Assembly (NCBI RefSeq): GCF_000760695.4 | Contig: NZ_JHEG04000002.1 | Coordinates: forward strand, 124,001-188,000 | DNA length: 64,000 nt | Direction: 5' to 3' | Source of the DNA: Tolypothrix bouteillei VB521301 | Lineage (GTDB): Bacteria; Cyanobacteriota; Cyanobacteriia; Cyanobacteriales; Nostocaceae | In this document: piece after piece, positions 8,823-18,343 of the stretch | Layout: the number at the start of each line of letters is the position of its first letter | Numbering within the stretch: position 1 is the stretch's first letter | The notes under the pieces: generated by a model | What the model was told of the DNA's origin: nothing | The model's input: the letters and a program-made list of their open reading frames with translations, nothing else | The model's database searches: none | Translations under genes and position numbers: made by a program

Positions 8823-11105
8823 TCATTGCGACGAACATCGCAATTGCCACACAAAGATGCTGCTTTTGTTACTACTGCCTAACAGTTTTCCGTCGGGGCT
8901 AAATTTTAAATTGATGGCTTCTTCTTGAGAACTTTTGAAACTGTGGATTTCTTCCATTGTCTCCAAGTCCCAGAGCCTGATAGTACCGTATCGAGTGACA
9001 CTCGCTAAAATTGGCTCTAGGGGACTGAAGGCTAGAGCCTGAATGGTAGAATACTCTTGCAAAGTTTTTATTTCACAATTTGTTTGCACATTCCACAGCT
9101 TAATTGTATGGTCATTACCTCCACTGGCTAGAATTCGATCGTCTGGGCTAAAGACAATTTGCTTTATCCAGCTAGAGTGAGGTGTAAAACTACAAATCAG
9201 TGTGTTTGTTTTCACATCCCACAGGGCAATTTTCTCCCGCTCCACAGCCGCTAGGATACTTCCATTAGAATTGAGTGCCAGTGGAAAGCCATAGCCGCTA
9301 TCTAAATTTACAACACCATTATCTTCGCCCGTCTGTAAATTCCACAATTGCACTGGTTGCTTGTAATAGCATCTTGCCAGTACTTTTCCATCTGCACTTA
9401 GGGTAACATAAGAGTCATTAGACCATTCTCCACCGCGATACCGCTTCTTTCCGTCTTTATTATCGGGTGCAGCCTCTCTATCTGCATAAGTACCATAGAA
9501 ATCGCTGCCGACCAACACTGGATTGGATTGATGATTCCGCTGGGTAAAAGCAAGAGTAGGGTAGTTCGTGCGTTGGGATCGCAAGCAACTATATGTTTCC
9601 TTCCCCTCTGTCACTTGCCACAGCTTAAAATCTTCAGCGCTTTTGCTAGCTAGGAGCTGACTGTCAGGACTAAAAGCCAGAGATTGCACTGCTGCTTTGT
9701 GTCCGGTAAGAAGGCAAATTTGTTTACCAGTTTGTCTGTCGAGCAGTTCAATCTGACCGTCTACATCCGGCGCACTTCGGGCGGTCAATCGCCCATCTGG
9801 GCTATGTGCTTGAGTTAAGATACCGCTAGAATAACCCCTTAATGTCCTTGTCTCATGACCGACGTCAAAGACCTCAAAAGGTTCTCCTGTACCATTTATA
9901 GCTATACCTTTGGAATCGCCATGATATACAAAAGAAGTAATATTAACAGAATGGTTTTTAAGATTTTGAATCAACTCCCCCGTTAAGGGATTCCATAGTT
10001 TTAACTCATTCACATAAAAACTTTCGTAGAGATGTTGTCCATCTGCACTAAAAACGACTGAGACAACTGGTTCTAATTGAAAATCTATTTGGTTAATTTG
10101 CTTGCCAGTGTTGGTATTCATCAAGATAATTTTTTCCTTCCAGTCAGTATATGCGAGCATCTCACTATCAGGACTGAAAGCAAAAGATGAGTTCCATACC
10201 TTTAGTTCTAAATGTAGAGAGTGTGCAATAACTTTATCCAGTTCGCCCAAAATTGCAAATTCTAAATTCGCGTCCTTTGCCTCAGCAATTTCTGCCTCTC
10301 GCAGGTCAGCTTGTGTTAAAATTGCCCCTTCCAGTTTAGCCCCAGACAAATCTGCTTTCTGCAAGTTAGCATTTGTCAGGTTTGCTGCTTGTAATTGGCT
10401 TCTACGCAAGTAAGTATGCTGCAAGCTAGCTTGTTGCAGTTGAGTTTTTCGCAGCCTAGCTTCCTCCAGATTAGCCCGATCTAAAACACATTGTTCCAAA
10501 TTAGCTGCTGTTAATTCGGCACGCACTAATGTCGCTTTTTGAAGGTTGGCTTGCACGAGTTGGACGCGAGGCATATAAGCATAACTTAGATTAGCTCTTA
10601 CCAAAACTGCACCTTTCAAATTAGCTGCATCCAGTTTTACCTCTTTGAGATTTGCCTCACTTAGATTCGCTGCACTCAAATCTGCACCTTGGAAATCAAC
10701 TCTTGCGAGATTGGCTCCTCTCAAGTCTTGTTCGCTCAGATTTGCCCAACTGAGATTGGCTCGATACAGATCGACCTGCTTGATGAGGGCCTGTCGTAGG
10801 TCACTATCATTAAGACGAGCGCATCTTAAGTTAGTTTGTGTGAGGTTTGCGCCACGCAAGTCAGCACTTATCAAATTGGCTTCGCTTAGATTAGTTTGGG
10901 AAAGATTTGCTCCTTTGAGGTTGGCTTTTTCTAGATTAATTCCCGCTAAATCAGCTTGGCTCAAATCGGTATTTTCTAAGTTCACCTGAGTGAAATCACG
11001 TTCTCCAAGTTGATAGGCTGCTAGCAATCCCCGAGCACCCCCAATTTCTCGAAACGATTTTAAAGTATCTGTGTTGCTACTATGCACCTGTTTTTCTGGA
11101 AGCAT
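8823..11105 (-). CDS. Pentapeptide repeat - WD40 beta-propeller fusion protein
   Basis: 760 aa. Residues about 35-280 are pentapeptide repeats (ADLSG, ANLKG, ANLSQ types). From about 300 to the C-terminus run WD40 blades recognisable from LAFSPD, LASGG.D.TIKLW and IRLWD signatures. Both halves are solenoid scaffolds, so the protein is expected to assemble complexes rather than catalyse. No kinase, protease or NTPase domain is attached, unlike many cyanobacterial WD40 proteins. It follows the LRV protein gene by 30 bases and is probably co-transcribed with it. Partners are not predictable from sequence. Confidence 0.9.
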   Translation of the reverse strand: MLPEKQVHSSNTDTLKSFREIGGARGLLAAYQLGERDFTQVNLENTDLSQADLAGINLEKANLKGANLSQTNLSEANLISADLRGANLTQTNLRCARLNDSDLRQALIKQVDLYRANLSWANLSEQDLRGANLARVDFQGADLSAANLSEANLKEVKLDAANLKGAVLVRANLSYAYMPRVQLVQANLQKATLVRAELTAANLEQCVLDRANLEEARLRKTQLQQASLQHTYLRRSQLQAANLTNANLQKADLSGAKLEGAILTQADLREAEIAEAKDANLEFAILGELDKVIAHSLHLELKVWNSSFAFSPDSEMLAYTDWKEKIILMNTNTGKQINQIDFQLEPVVSVVFSADGQHLYESFYVNELKLWNPLTGELIQNLKNHSVNITSFVYHGDSKGIAINGTGEPFEVFDVGHETRTLRGYSSGILTQAHSPDGRLTARSAPDVDGQIELLDRQTGKQICLLTGHKAAVQSLAFSPDSQLLASKSAEDFKLWQVTEGKETYSCLRSQRTNYPTLAFTQRNHQSNPVLVGSDFYGTYADREAAPDNKDGKKRYRGGEWSNDSYVTLSADGKVLARCYYKQPVQLWNLQTGEDNGVVNLDSGYGFPLALNSNGSILAAVEREKIALWDVKTNTLICSFTPHSSWIKQIVFSPDDRILASGGNDHTIKLWNVQTNCEIKTLQEYSTIQALAFSPLEPILASVTRYGTIRLWDLETMEEIHSFKSSQEEAINLKFSPDGKLLGSSNKSSIFVWQLRCSSQ

Positions 11106-11135
11106 AACGATAACTCTTTGAGTGTGAAGATAAAA

Positions 11136-13328
11136 TTAATAGTGTTGCAATCTATCTTTTGCTACTGCTCGAACTAGCTGGTTGCTATCTTGTGCCAGTT
11201 GTATGAGAATTTGTTGAGTCGCTTGTGCATTTTGAGCGACAGCTAGCCTTTCCAGCCAGGAGATAGAAACGCTTTTTTCTTGTAGTAATTCCTGTGAAAT
11301 CTGGGGTTGCTTTAAAGCAATAAAGCTCACTAAGGGAAACTGGGACCGAGCATAACAATCGAGCACCACAGCAAGGCGATCGGGATGGCGAGAGAAGAAA
11401 TCAGGATGCAGTTTCAAATAATCTGTTGCATATTCCCCGCAAAGAATACGCTCTACAGCCTCTTTTGGCAAACTGGGATTCACCATCACTTTTTTACGCA
11501 CTTCGGCTGATTTACTACTCGCCAGTTCTTCTAAAATTTCAGGTGAGAGGTGAGTTTTTTGTGCGATATGCAGCAAAACTGCGGTGTTCCGATCTTTGCT
11601 TAATTGTTCTAAAATTCCGATCGGTGTATTCGGGTTTTGGGCTACTGCTTCACGAACTTTTGTTTCTGGCGATCGAGCTAGATTTTCCAAGCAGCTGACA
11701 GGGGTGTTGGGGTTTTGGGCTACTGCTTCACAGACCTTCACTTCATTTGATTCAGCAAATTGTATAAGAAAATCAGCGGGCAAATCAAAGCGTCGAGCGA
11801 GAAAAAGACGAGCCGCCTCTCCTCCCTCCCGTGCTAATCGCTGCAAAATGGTTTCCAAAGAACTGGTACTTTCTTCTGCTAGGATATCTAAAATACTCTC
11901 CTCTTCAGAGCACTGATATTGTTGATTGGCTATTTGAGACGCAATCTTGCGACTTACCCATGCATCTCTAGCTAATTGCTTAAACAGAAGACTTATTGGT
12001 GCCTTGCGGTTGGCAACATCCCAACGAACTTCCCAAGAGTCATGCTGAGCTAACTGTTCTAAAATACTGACTGGTACATTTGGATTACTGGCAACTGCCC
12101 AAAGAACTTCCTGAGATTCATCGTGAGCCAACTGTTCTAAAATACTGATTGGTGTATTGGGATTTCGAGCCACAGCTTCACGCAGTTCTCTGTGAAGGCT
12201 TTTGGAGAATTCTAAGAGCAGTTCGAGTGGTGTATTTGGGTGTTCGCACAGAGCCCTGGAATCTTTTTGTGTTAAACTTTCTAAGAGCTGACGGGAAATT
12301 TCAGGATTCTTCCTAACTGCTTCGAGAGCACATTCTCGTTGTTTTTCTCCTATTACCCCAGCTGCCGCATTAGCAACATGCCTATCTGTATCGTTTGCCA
12401 GTTCTTTCACCACACTTAAGGGTGTATTGGGATTTTGAGCGACTTTAATACGAACTGTTTGGTCTTTGTCTTTGCTCAACTTCTCCAGAATATCGCTAGG
12501 TGTACTGAGATGTTGAGCGATGGAGCTTCGAGTTGCTCTGCATTCTTCGCTTGCCAATTTTCGTAGAGTCTCTGCGGGAGTATTGGGATTTTGGGCTACT
12601 GTATACTGCGTAGAACTTTGATTGGCTAAAAGGTTGAGAATACTGGGAAATGTTGCTGGAGAACAAGCAAGCTTTGCAGATAAAAAATTCTGATAGTGTG
12701 GCTCTTTTATCCAACGTTCAACAATGAATTCTGGAATCGGGCAAATCTGAGCTAGAACCGCAAGAGAGCCAGTACCCGCTTTGTCAGCAGAAGGGATAAT
12801 TCCTTGAATCACCTCTTTGATTCTTTCGTCGTATTTCTCCGTTAATTCTCCAGCCAGATTAACGTGTAAACGAGCAGATTCTACAACTTGAGAATGTCGG
12901 CTTTGGGTTAACCGATTTAATACTGCTTTGGGAGTTTGGACGTTTTTAACTAACGCCAGTTGAACTTCCAAATCCGCTTGCTCTGCTGCTTGTTCCAAAA
13001 AATATACTGGAACATTTTCTTGCTTCAAAATACTTCGCAAGGTAGCTAAGGGAATTTCTTCGACTAGATTGGGATTTTCTAAGAGCAGTAATAGAAACAC
13101 GGGGTTATTTAGCAATTCCGATGGAAATTCTGCTCCCAATTTCAAAAGTATATCAGGTGGGGTATTGGGATTCCCTGCTACTGCTTGACGGGTTTTTTGG
13201 TCGCTAGATCGCGCCAGTGCTCGCAACAAATCGGGGTCAGTATTAGGGTCTGCTGCTACTAATTGTGCCTGTTTTACGTTTTTTGTCAGAGCAGTGATAG
13301 ATTGCTCGAGTGCAGTTATATCATCCAT
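11136..13328 (-). CDS. Leucine-rich repeat variant (LRV) / HEAT-like repeat protein
   Basis: 730 aa built of about 24-residue repeats with the pattern VAxNPNTPxxxLExLAxDxxxxVR (for example AVAQNPNTP and KVAQNPNTP), the signature of the LRV family first described in Azotobacter. The repeats form an all-helical right-handed superhelix. In Azotobacter the LRV protein carries an N-terminal iron-sulphur cysteine cluster; no such cluster is seen here. First gene of the probable operon with the pentapeptide-WD40 and pentapeptide genes, so all three encode non-catalytic scaffolds. Function unknown. Confidence 0.85.
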   Translation of the reverse strand: MDDITALEQSITALTKNVKQAQLVAADPNTDPDLLRALARSSDQKTRQAVAGNPNTPPDILLKLGAEFPSELLNNPVFLLLLLENPNLVEEIPLATLRSILKQENVPVYFLEQAAEQADLEVQLALVKNVQTPKAVLNRLTQSRHSQVVESARLHVNLAGELTEKYDERIKEVIQGIIPSADKAGTGSLAVLAQICPIPEFIVERWIKEPHYQNFLSAKLACSPATFPSILNLLANQSSTQYTVAQNPNTPAETLRKLASEECRATRSSIAQHLSTPSDILEKLSKDKDQTVRIKVAQNPNTPLSVVKELANDTDRHVANAAAGVIGEKQRECALEAVRKNPEISRQLLESLTQKDSRALCEHPNTPLELLLEFSKSLHRELREAVARNPNTPISILEQLAHDESQEVLWAVASNPNVPVSILEQLAQHDSWEVRWDVANRKAPISLLFKQLARDAWVSRKIASQIANQQYQCSEEESILDILAEESTSSLETILQRLAREGGEAARLFLARRFDLPADFLIQFAESNEVKVCEAVAQNPNTPVSCLENLARSPETKVREAVAQNPNTPIGILEQLSKDRNTAVLLHIAQKTHLSPEILEELASSKSAEVRKKVMVNPSLPKEAVERILCGEYATDYLKLHPDFFSRHPDRLAVVLDCYARSQFPLVSFIALKQPQISQELLQEKSVSISWLERLAVAQNAQATQQILIQLAQDSNQLVRAVAKDRLQHY

Positions 13329-13776
13329 CTAAGCGCTAGATTGTAAAGTTAATAGTAATTTCTTGAGAGGATGTTTGTACAGTTTCCCGTTGTATCAAGA
13401 TCCCCCCTCGCCCCCCTTAAAAAGGGGGGAAAGTACTCTTAAAGCCACCTTTTTTAAGAAAATTTTAGGAGGATGTGAAGTTTTGAATACCTCAGCTACT
13501 ACTTTTAAAACTTCCTCTAAATGTTTGTAGTAATTACGGTACCGATGCTTTGTCCGGGACAATTGTTATCACATTATATTGGGGCTTTCTTACAGTGTCA
13601 TCCTCTTTTCTACTAAATAATAATGACTGGATTTTAGACCAAAACAGTCTCAACTCCAGTAAGAGGCCCGTGCGTATATACCCTTAGATCAACTTTTAAC
13701 GGTTTCTTAACAAGCATTTAGCGCTCCTGCTGTAGTCTTATTGCTGTTTTCAGAATTAAGAGAGAGCAAATTTCAA
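13329..13776. other. Intergenic region between divergent genes
   Basis: About 450 bases separate the LRV operon from the phosphatase gene. It must hold both promoters. The only clear structure is the C-rich/G-rich hairpin repeat listed separately; the rest is unremarkable. Confidence 0.5.
13399..13432 (+). repeat. Dispersed TCCCCCC...GGGGGGA hairpin repeat
   Basis: GATCCCCCCTCG then CCCCCCTTAAAAAGGGGGG forms a C6/G6 hairpin. Relatives occur at 57885-57912 and within the mobile repeat at 55405-55529, showing a dispersed family in this genome. Confidence 0.7.
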
Positions 13777-14514
13777 GTGAAGATTAACAGGCGTACAATT
13801 ATCACAGCGATCGCAGCAGCACCAGCATTTGCAGGTCTTTCTACTCTTGTAGAAAAAGTTAAAGCTCAGGAAACGGGAAAGTTTGAGGTTTGGTTCATCA
13901 GGCATGGGGAAAGTGAAGTCAATGTCCTATCTGAGAGATCGGAACTGCCTTCAGAATTACCGCCTGATGAAGGATTTACCTATCCTCTCACTATCAAAGG
14001 GATTCAGCAGGTGAAAACTCTGGCTTCGTCAATTGAAGATATTGATGTCTCCGCAATTTTCACATCAACTCGCTTGCGAACCGTTCAAACTGCAGATGCA
14101 ATCTCTTTTGTGAAAAATCTTCCCATACAACTTGCACCTCAAATTGTTGAAGTCAATTTTGGCACGGCTGCACTCAATTCATCTGATTTCTCACAAATCT
14201 TTCAATTACTCACGGATTGGTTGGTTAATAAAGAATACGATAAAAAAGCAGCAGATGGAGAAAGTTACAACGATTTGCGATCGCGCTTCGTCCCCTTTGT
14301 TACAGATACCATCGAGCAGTATTCAAATATTCCCAAAGTTTTGATTTTTGTAGCTCACGGTGCTATTTTATCTACCATGTTACCTCTGATATTTAAGAAC
14401 GTATCGGGACAATTTGCGCTTGCCAATGTATTACCAAATACAGGAATTGTAAAAGGTGAACTGCTTCACGGGCATCTTATCTGTACGGATTGGAATGGAT
14501 CTCAACCCTTCTAA
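13777..14514 (+). CDS. Exported histidine phosphatase family protein
   Basis: About 245 aa from the GTG at 13777, chosen because AGAGAG lies just upstream and the product then starts MKINRRTIITAIAAAP, a twin-arginine-like signal peptide; an in-frame TTG at 13741 is the alternative. The catalytic RHGES motif (the phosphohistidine acceptor) follows the signal peptide. Further family elements are STRLRTVQTA and the second catalytic histidine in VAHGA near the C-terminus. This is the phosphoglycerate mutase-like histidine phosphatase superfamily; an envelope or periplasmic location is inferred. Substrate unknown. A hairpin terminator follows. Confidence 0.85.
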   Translation: MKINRRTIITAIAAAPAFAGLSTLVEKVKAQETGKFEVWFIRHGESEVNVLSERSELPSELPPDEGFTYPLTIKGIQQVKTLASSIEDIDVSAIFTSTRLRTVQTADAISFVKNLPIQLAPQIVEVNFGTAALNSSDFSQIFQLLTDWLVNKEYDKKAADGESYNDLRSRFVPFVTDTIEQYSNIPKVLIFVAHGAILSTMLPLIFKNVSGQFALANVLPNTGIVKGELLHGHLICTDWNGSQPF

Positions 14515-14543
14515 TACTATTTCTGTAAAAGATGCATCTAATT

Positions 14544-14568
14544 AGCCTGCGTAGGCAGGCTTTGTTTG
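14544..14568 (+). terminator. Rho-independent terminator after the histidine phosphatase gene
   Basis: Inverted repeat AGCCTGC/GCAGGCT with a GTAG loop, followed by a T-rich TTGTTTG tract, 30 bases after the stop codon of the plus-strand phosphatase gene. Confidence 0.7.
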
Positions 14569-14646
14569 TATAGTCCCACATTTCTAATGTGAGGGAATTT
14601 TAAGCGCAACCTCATATAGAATTGGTAAATTCGTCAACAGTCACGA

Positions 14647-16629
14647 TCATCGAAAATATCTCCGATTGTAACGATCCTGATATTTATTGATATAATCTAC
14701 ATTCCACCTTTCTACATTCGATAATAATTCATTAGGAAAATTATCTGGCGAGTATTTTGGGCGATACCACGGCTTTCCATCAAAATACTTTTGTAAACCA
14801 GCAGTCTGAAAACGGCGACCGTGACGTGCAAAAATGGTATTTCTCATAATATCTAGCTCAAAACCATCTTTCCCATCTAAATCTGTATCGGTGACTTCTC
14901 TTTCAGAAAGCCAGAAATAATCATTTTTGGTTGTATTTGTATCTCGAAATGTATCTGAAGATGATGTGGAAATTTCTTGAAAATATAGCCGTTCTGGTGG
15001 TGCATTCGGATCTTTACTGGCAAACGCACAATAAGCATTGGAGTTAGCTTGTCCGTAGGTTCTTAACAAATCGATACAATTGTTGCGATCGCTAAATTGA
15101 GCTACATAAACTTCAAATAACTCCTTACCTGACAAATTTGGATATTCTGGAATCCGAAACATTCCAGCTTGAGAATAACCAACAGCCTGTAAAGCTTTCA
15201 CTTGCATCAAAGCAGTTTGTGAATTTGGATAGGCAGAATCGGCAAGAAAATAAAACGCATGAGGAAAATTAGCTTTGTTTGCATTTTGTTTTGTAGGTAT
15301 TGGTGTTTTTTGTGGTGAAGAAGTTGAGCCGGAACTCGCATTGTCCGTCACTTGAGATTTGGGAGAGAGAGAAATATTAGGAGTTGCTTGAGAAGGCGTT
15401 CCTAATGAAGTGCTTGGCTGTTCTACAGATGGAGGAGTTCTTGTTAATGCAAGACCAATAATAACAGAAGCTCCTATCACAGCCGCCGCTGCAATGATGC
15501 TAAGAGCAAGTCCTCCCCTCTGTCGGTTATTATAAAGAGAAGTTTCACGGGAAGAAACTCCTGAGTTGAAAAGAAGAGTTTCTTGAGATTTTGTTGGTAA
15601 TGGAGGAGTGAAAGATGGTGGTTGTGTTAAAGGAGTCGTAGGAAGAATTGATAAACTTCCAGTCTGCAATGCTTGCAGCATTTCCCTCGCGCTGGAAAAT
15701 CGGTCTCGTGGATGGTAAGCGATCGCTCGATTGAGTAGGGCTGCCGTTGTTGCGCTAACATTTATGACATGAGATTGCCAAACAAGTTCTCCAGTACTTG
15801 GGTGTGTTTCTAACTCTTGTGGTGATTTCCCTGTTAAAAGATAAATAGCTGTCAGCCCCAAGCTGTAAAGATCGCTAGCATAAATTGGTCTGCCCATTGC
15901 TTGTTCGCTGGGCATATACCCTGGTGTCCCAATGATAATCGAGCTGGTTGGGTTACCTTGGGAATTCAGCGCAGTTCCCATTGTTTCTCGTACCGCGCCA
16001 AAATCAATGAGTACGGGTTTGCCATCTCGGTGACGTAAAATAATGTTATCTGGTTTGATATCGCGATGAACGATTTTCTTTGAGTGTACGTACTCCAGAA
16101 CAGGTAATAAACTAGCTAAAATCCCCGCAACAGTGTTTTCACTCAATATCCCGTGTTGTCTGAGCTTAGCTGTGAGGGTATCACCTTCAACATATTCTTG
16201 CACTAAGTAAAAGCGATCGTCCAACTGAAAATAAGCATACAGAGTTGGAATTTGGTCACTGTTTCCACCCAACTCTTCCAAAATCGCTGCTTCTCTGTGA
16301 AACCGCTCTTGCACGAGTTGGTAAATTTGAGGATTATCATGAATGGGTTTTAGTTGTTTAATCACACAACGTCGGAGTGAGGGCATTTGAGTATCTTCCG
16401 CTAGGGAAGTTTCTCCAAATCCTCCACTTCCCAATGTGCGAAGAATTCGATAGCGGTTATTCAGCAGCATTTGCGTCTTTAACAGGGATCGGTGATTGGC
16501 GATCGATAGCTTACCTATGTCTATACTATCTATCACCTTCTTGGAATTGGTATACTGACCAGCAATCCCCAATCCAAAATCCTCATATGACTCATTTCTT
16601 TGAATTTGAAGCTGATTTTGTTGACTCAC
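14647..16629 (-). CDS. Transmembrane Ser/Thr protein kinase with C-terminal YARHG domain
   Basis: Up to 660 aa. The kinase domain begins at about residue 60 (GSGGFGET glycine loop, catalytic VHRDIKPDN, DFG, GTPGYMPSEQ activation segment). A proline/serine linker leads to one transmembrane helix at about 376-397 and an extracytoplasmic part with a SPOR-like stretch. The C-terminus is a YARHG domain (IFARHGRRFQ, then FDGKPWYRPKY), a module thought to bind cell-wall or surface ligands. So it is a membrane receptor kinase. The first ATG (16629) overlaps the 5' end of narM on the other strand; an internal ATG at 16470 directly before the kinase domain would leave a normal divergent promoter space. 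Confidence 0.9.
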   Translation of the reverse strand: MSQQNQLQIQRNESYEDFGLGIAGQYTNSKKVIDSIDIGKLSIANHRSLLKTQMLLNNRYRILRTLGSGGFGETSLAEDTQMPSLRRCVIKQLKPIHDNPQIYQLVQERFHREAAILEELGGNSDQIPTLYAYFQLDDRFYLVQEYVEGDTLTAKLRQHGILSENTVAGILASLLPVLEYVHSKKIVHRDIKPDNIILRHRDGKPVLIDFGAVRETMGTALNSQGNPTSSIIIGTPGYMPSEQAMGRPIYASDLYSLGLTAIYLLTGKSPQELETHPSTGELVWQSHVINVSATTAALLNRAIAYHPRDRFSSAREMLQALQTGSLSILPTTPLTQPPSFTPPLPTKSQETLLFNSGVSSRETSLYNNRQRGGLALSIIAAAAVIGASVIIGLALTRTPPSVEQPSTSLGTPSQATPNISLSPKSQVTDNASSGSTSSPQKTPIPTKQNANKANFPHAFYFLADSAYPNSQTALMQVKALQAVGYSQAGMFRIPEYPNLSGKELFEVYVAQFSDRNNCIDLLRTYGQANSNAYCAFASKDPNAPPERLYFQEISTSSSDTFRDTNTTKNDYFWLSEREVTDTDLDGKDGFELDIMRNTIFARHGRRFQTAGLQKYFDGKPWYRPKYSPDNFPNELLSNVERWNVDYINKYQDRYNRRYFR

Positions 16630-17039
16630 TGCGCTGTATTCCCATGCAGGTGCGCTTGAAGTTGGATACGTGTGGTATCAAGCTGAAACTCAATCAATGG
16701 AACCAATTCAGTCAAGAAGAACGTCAAACCCTTGTAGAACGACCCTGCAATACAGAAGAAACTATCCAAGAGTACCGAGAATTTTTACGCCAATTAGTTC
16801 AAAATCATACTGGCGAGTTAGCAACTGATTTGCCCGTGGAAGAAAACCCACCCTGGATGGACGACCAAAATATACCTGAGAGTGTTAAGAATAAAGCACG
16901 GGAGTTTGATATCGCAATGACCCCACATCAATGGGAAAATTTACTCCCCGTACAGCGATTTGCACTGATTAAACTCAGTCGTTCCAGTCATGAAAATAAA
17001 AATTTTTTACCTGCCCTTAAAGAATTTCACGTTATCTAA
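16587..17039 (+). CDS. narM: Nitrate reductase associated protein NarM
   Basis: 150 aa from the ATG at 16587, preferred over longer upstream starts because family members begin with an FEFEADFV(D/E)SLRCIPM-like sequence, seen here. NarM is needed for active assimilatory nitrate reductase in cyanobacteria (established for this family); its biochemical role is probably in maturation or electron supply. Conserved features visible include RCIPMQVRLKLD and the PWMD segment. It is followed 89 bases downstream by a molbindin gene, which fits nitrate reductase being a molybdenum enzyme. Its 5' end overlaps the first possible start of the divergent kinase gene by 43 bases. No canonical NtcA site (GTA-N8-TAC) was found immediately upstream. 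Confidence 0.88.
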   Translation: MTHFFEFEADFVDSLRCIPMQVRLKLDTCGIKLKLNQWNQFSQEERQTLVERPCNTEETIQEYREFLRQLVQNHTGELATDLPVEENPPWMDDQNIPESVKNKAREFDIAMTPHQWENLLPVQRFALIKLSRSSHENKNFLPALKEFHVI

Positions 17040-17128
17040 AATTGTTAAAATAATATAAAAACTTAAGTACCCAAGATAGAATTTGTTAGGATGATCCAGT
17101 TAAATTGATACAGGGAACATCAACCAAA

Positions 17129-17338
17129 ATGCAAGTCAGTGCTCGTAATTCACTTAAAGCAACAGTAAAAAAAGTTGTAGAAGGAGCCGTTAATACCGAA
17201 GTAACCTTGGAAATTGCTCCGGGTGTTGAAGTTATTTCAATTATCACTAAATCTTCAGCCGAGAAGCTTCAACTGACAGAAGGAAAACAAGCATACGCCA
17301 TCATTAAATCATCAGATGTCATGGTTGCTATTGATTAA
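17129..17338 (+). CDS. Molbindin (Mop/TOBE domain molybdate-binding protein)
   Basis: 69 aa beginning MQVSARNSLK at the ATG at 17129; an upstream TTG would add eight atypical residues. The single Mop/TOBE fold is clear: SARN(S/Q)LKA(T/K)V, TEVTLEI and ITKSSAEKL are the molybdate-pocket signatures of molbindins. These assemble into hexamers that store or buffer molybdate in the cytoplasm. Placed directly after narM in the same direction, it most likely supports molybdenum supply to nitrate reductase, possibly as a co-transcribed pair (inference). Confidence 0.88.
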   Translation: MQVSARNSLKATVKKVVEGAVNTEVTLEIAPGVEVISIITKSSAEKLQLTEGKQAYAIIKSSDVMVAID

Positions 17339-17576
17339 GAGTTTTCCTTAATCTCGTGTCACAGGTTGTGGAACTCTGACTTGAAAGAGTGAAAATTGAA
17401 GATAGCTTCATTGTATGAGGTCGCTTATGCGATCGCTCTTTTCGGGAAGAGATCCCTAGATGAAGCAGTCAATTTTCCTGTGAGAGTTCTACAGCCGCCC
17501 AATCGCAATCCTTATAGATACCATTACGCTTTGTTAGCTAAACATAGCAGTCATAAATACGTTACAAACACCACTT

Positions 17577-17638
17577 CCTTGTCTTCCTTGTCCCCTTGTC
17601 TCCCTTATCTCCCCCCTCTCCCTTGTCCCCCTCATTCA
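17577..17638 (+). repeat. Low-complexity CTTGTCTCCC tract
   Basis: Pyrimidine-rich imperfect tandem repeats of CTTGTCTTC/CTTGTCCCC units. The opposite-strand form of the same motif (GGGAGACAAG) makes a tandem array at 49271-49317, so this is a dispersed simple repeat. A 133-codon frame reading through it is not considered a gene. Confidence 0.7.
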
Positions 17639-17663
17639 GATCTACAACAGGATTGCTGCACCA

Positions 17664-18275
17664 CTATAGCGGTTGGGAAGCACGATCGCTCAACTGTTGT
17701 TCTAACTCCGCAATTCGGGCTTGCAACGGAGCCATCATTGCTTCGACTTCGGTTTCCGAATAGCGAATCGGAATATGTTGGGGACAGTTCTCACTAATGG
17801 CTTCCACATGAAAGAGAATTGAGCGTTCCACTTTGGCAGGATAACCCGGTATTTGGAGTTTTTCAGTCCATTGTGAATCCCCTTCAACGTACTGCGCTCT
17901 GCCCCAAATTTTGATACGTCTGCGGTGGCGATAATCCATCAAAAACAAAAACGCTTTATCATTGCCTGAGAGATTGCCCACCGTAATGTATTGCACATTT
18001 CCTGAAAAATCAGCAAAGCCCAACGTCTTCTCGTCCAGTACTTTCAGAAAACCGGGAGGACCTCCTCGAAACTGGATGTAGGGATACCCGTTAGAACCCA
18101 CGGTTCCCAAATAAAACCCATTTAATTGAGCAATAAATTCCTCAACTTTGGAAGTAATAGTATCGTTTGCAGGACCGTTAGCAATATATTTTTCGTAAGA
18201 CTGCCGCGAGCCACGTTGTGTTTGCGCGGCTTGGACTTCAGGGGTAAAGGCAATTTCTCCAAACTTACGTGGCAT
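17664..18275 (-). CDS. Pyridoxamine 5'-phosphate oxidase-like FMN-binding protein
   Basis: 203 aa with a split-barrel flavin fold of the PNPOx-like superfamily. Visible elements are the early FYLGTVGSNGYPYIQFRGG strand pair, GFADFSGN.QY, and FLMDYRHRRRIKIWGRA, which form the FMN phosphate pocket. The C-terminal part (CPQHIPIRYS, then a coiled coil) matches the subgroup annotated as pyridoxamine 5'-phosphate oxidase family proteins, which are more likely flavin-dependent oxidoreductases than true PdxH. An AGGAGG ribosome binding site sits ideally before the ATG. The gene has an exceptionally clear promoter with an operator-like palindrome in its spacer (see 18344-18372). Substrate is unknown. 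Confidence 0.85.
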   Translation of the reverse strand: MPRKFGEIAFTPEVQAAQTQRGSRQSYEKYIANGPANDTITSKVEEFIAQLNGFYLGTVGSNGYPYIQFRGGPPGFLKVLDEKTLGFADFSGNVQYITVGNLSGNDKAFLFLMDYRHRRRIKIWGRAQYVEGDSQWTEKLQIPGYPAKVERSILFHVEAISENCPQHIPIRYSETEVEAMMAPLQARIAELEQQLSDRASQPL

Positions 18276-18343
18276 AATATCCTCCTAAGCTGTAACGAGT
18301 TCTATGATGCTAACTATACGTTTGAATTTTGGAACCTAAAATT

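Noticed and set aside
13399..13432. Terminator for the LRV operon or phosphatase gene
   Set aside because: It lies upstream of both divergent genes, so it is a dispersed repeat rather than a terminator of either.
17396..17797. 133-codon plus-strand frame after the molbindin gene
   Set aside because: It runs through a low-complexity tract and overlaps the flavoprotein gene antisense; no family pattern.
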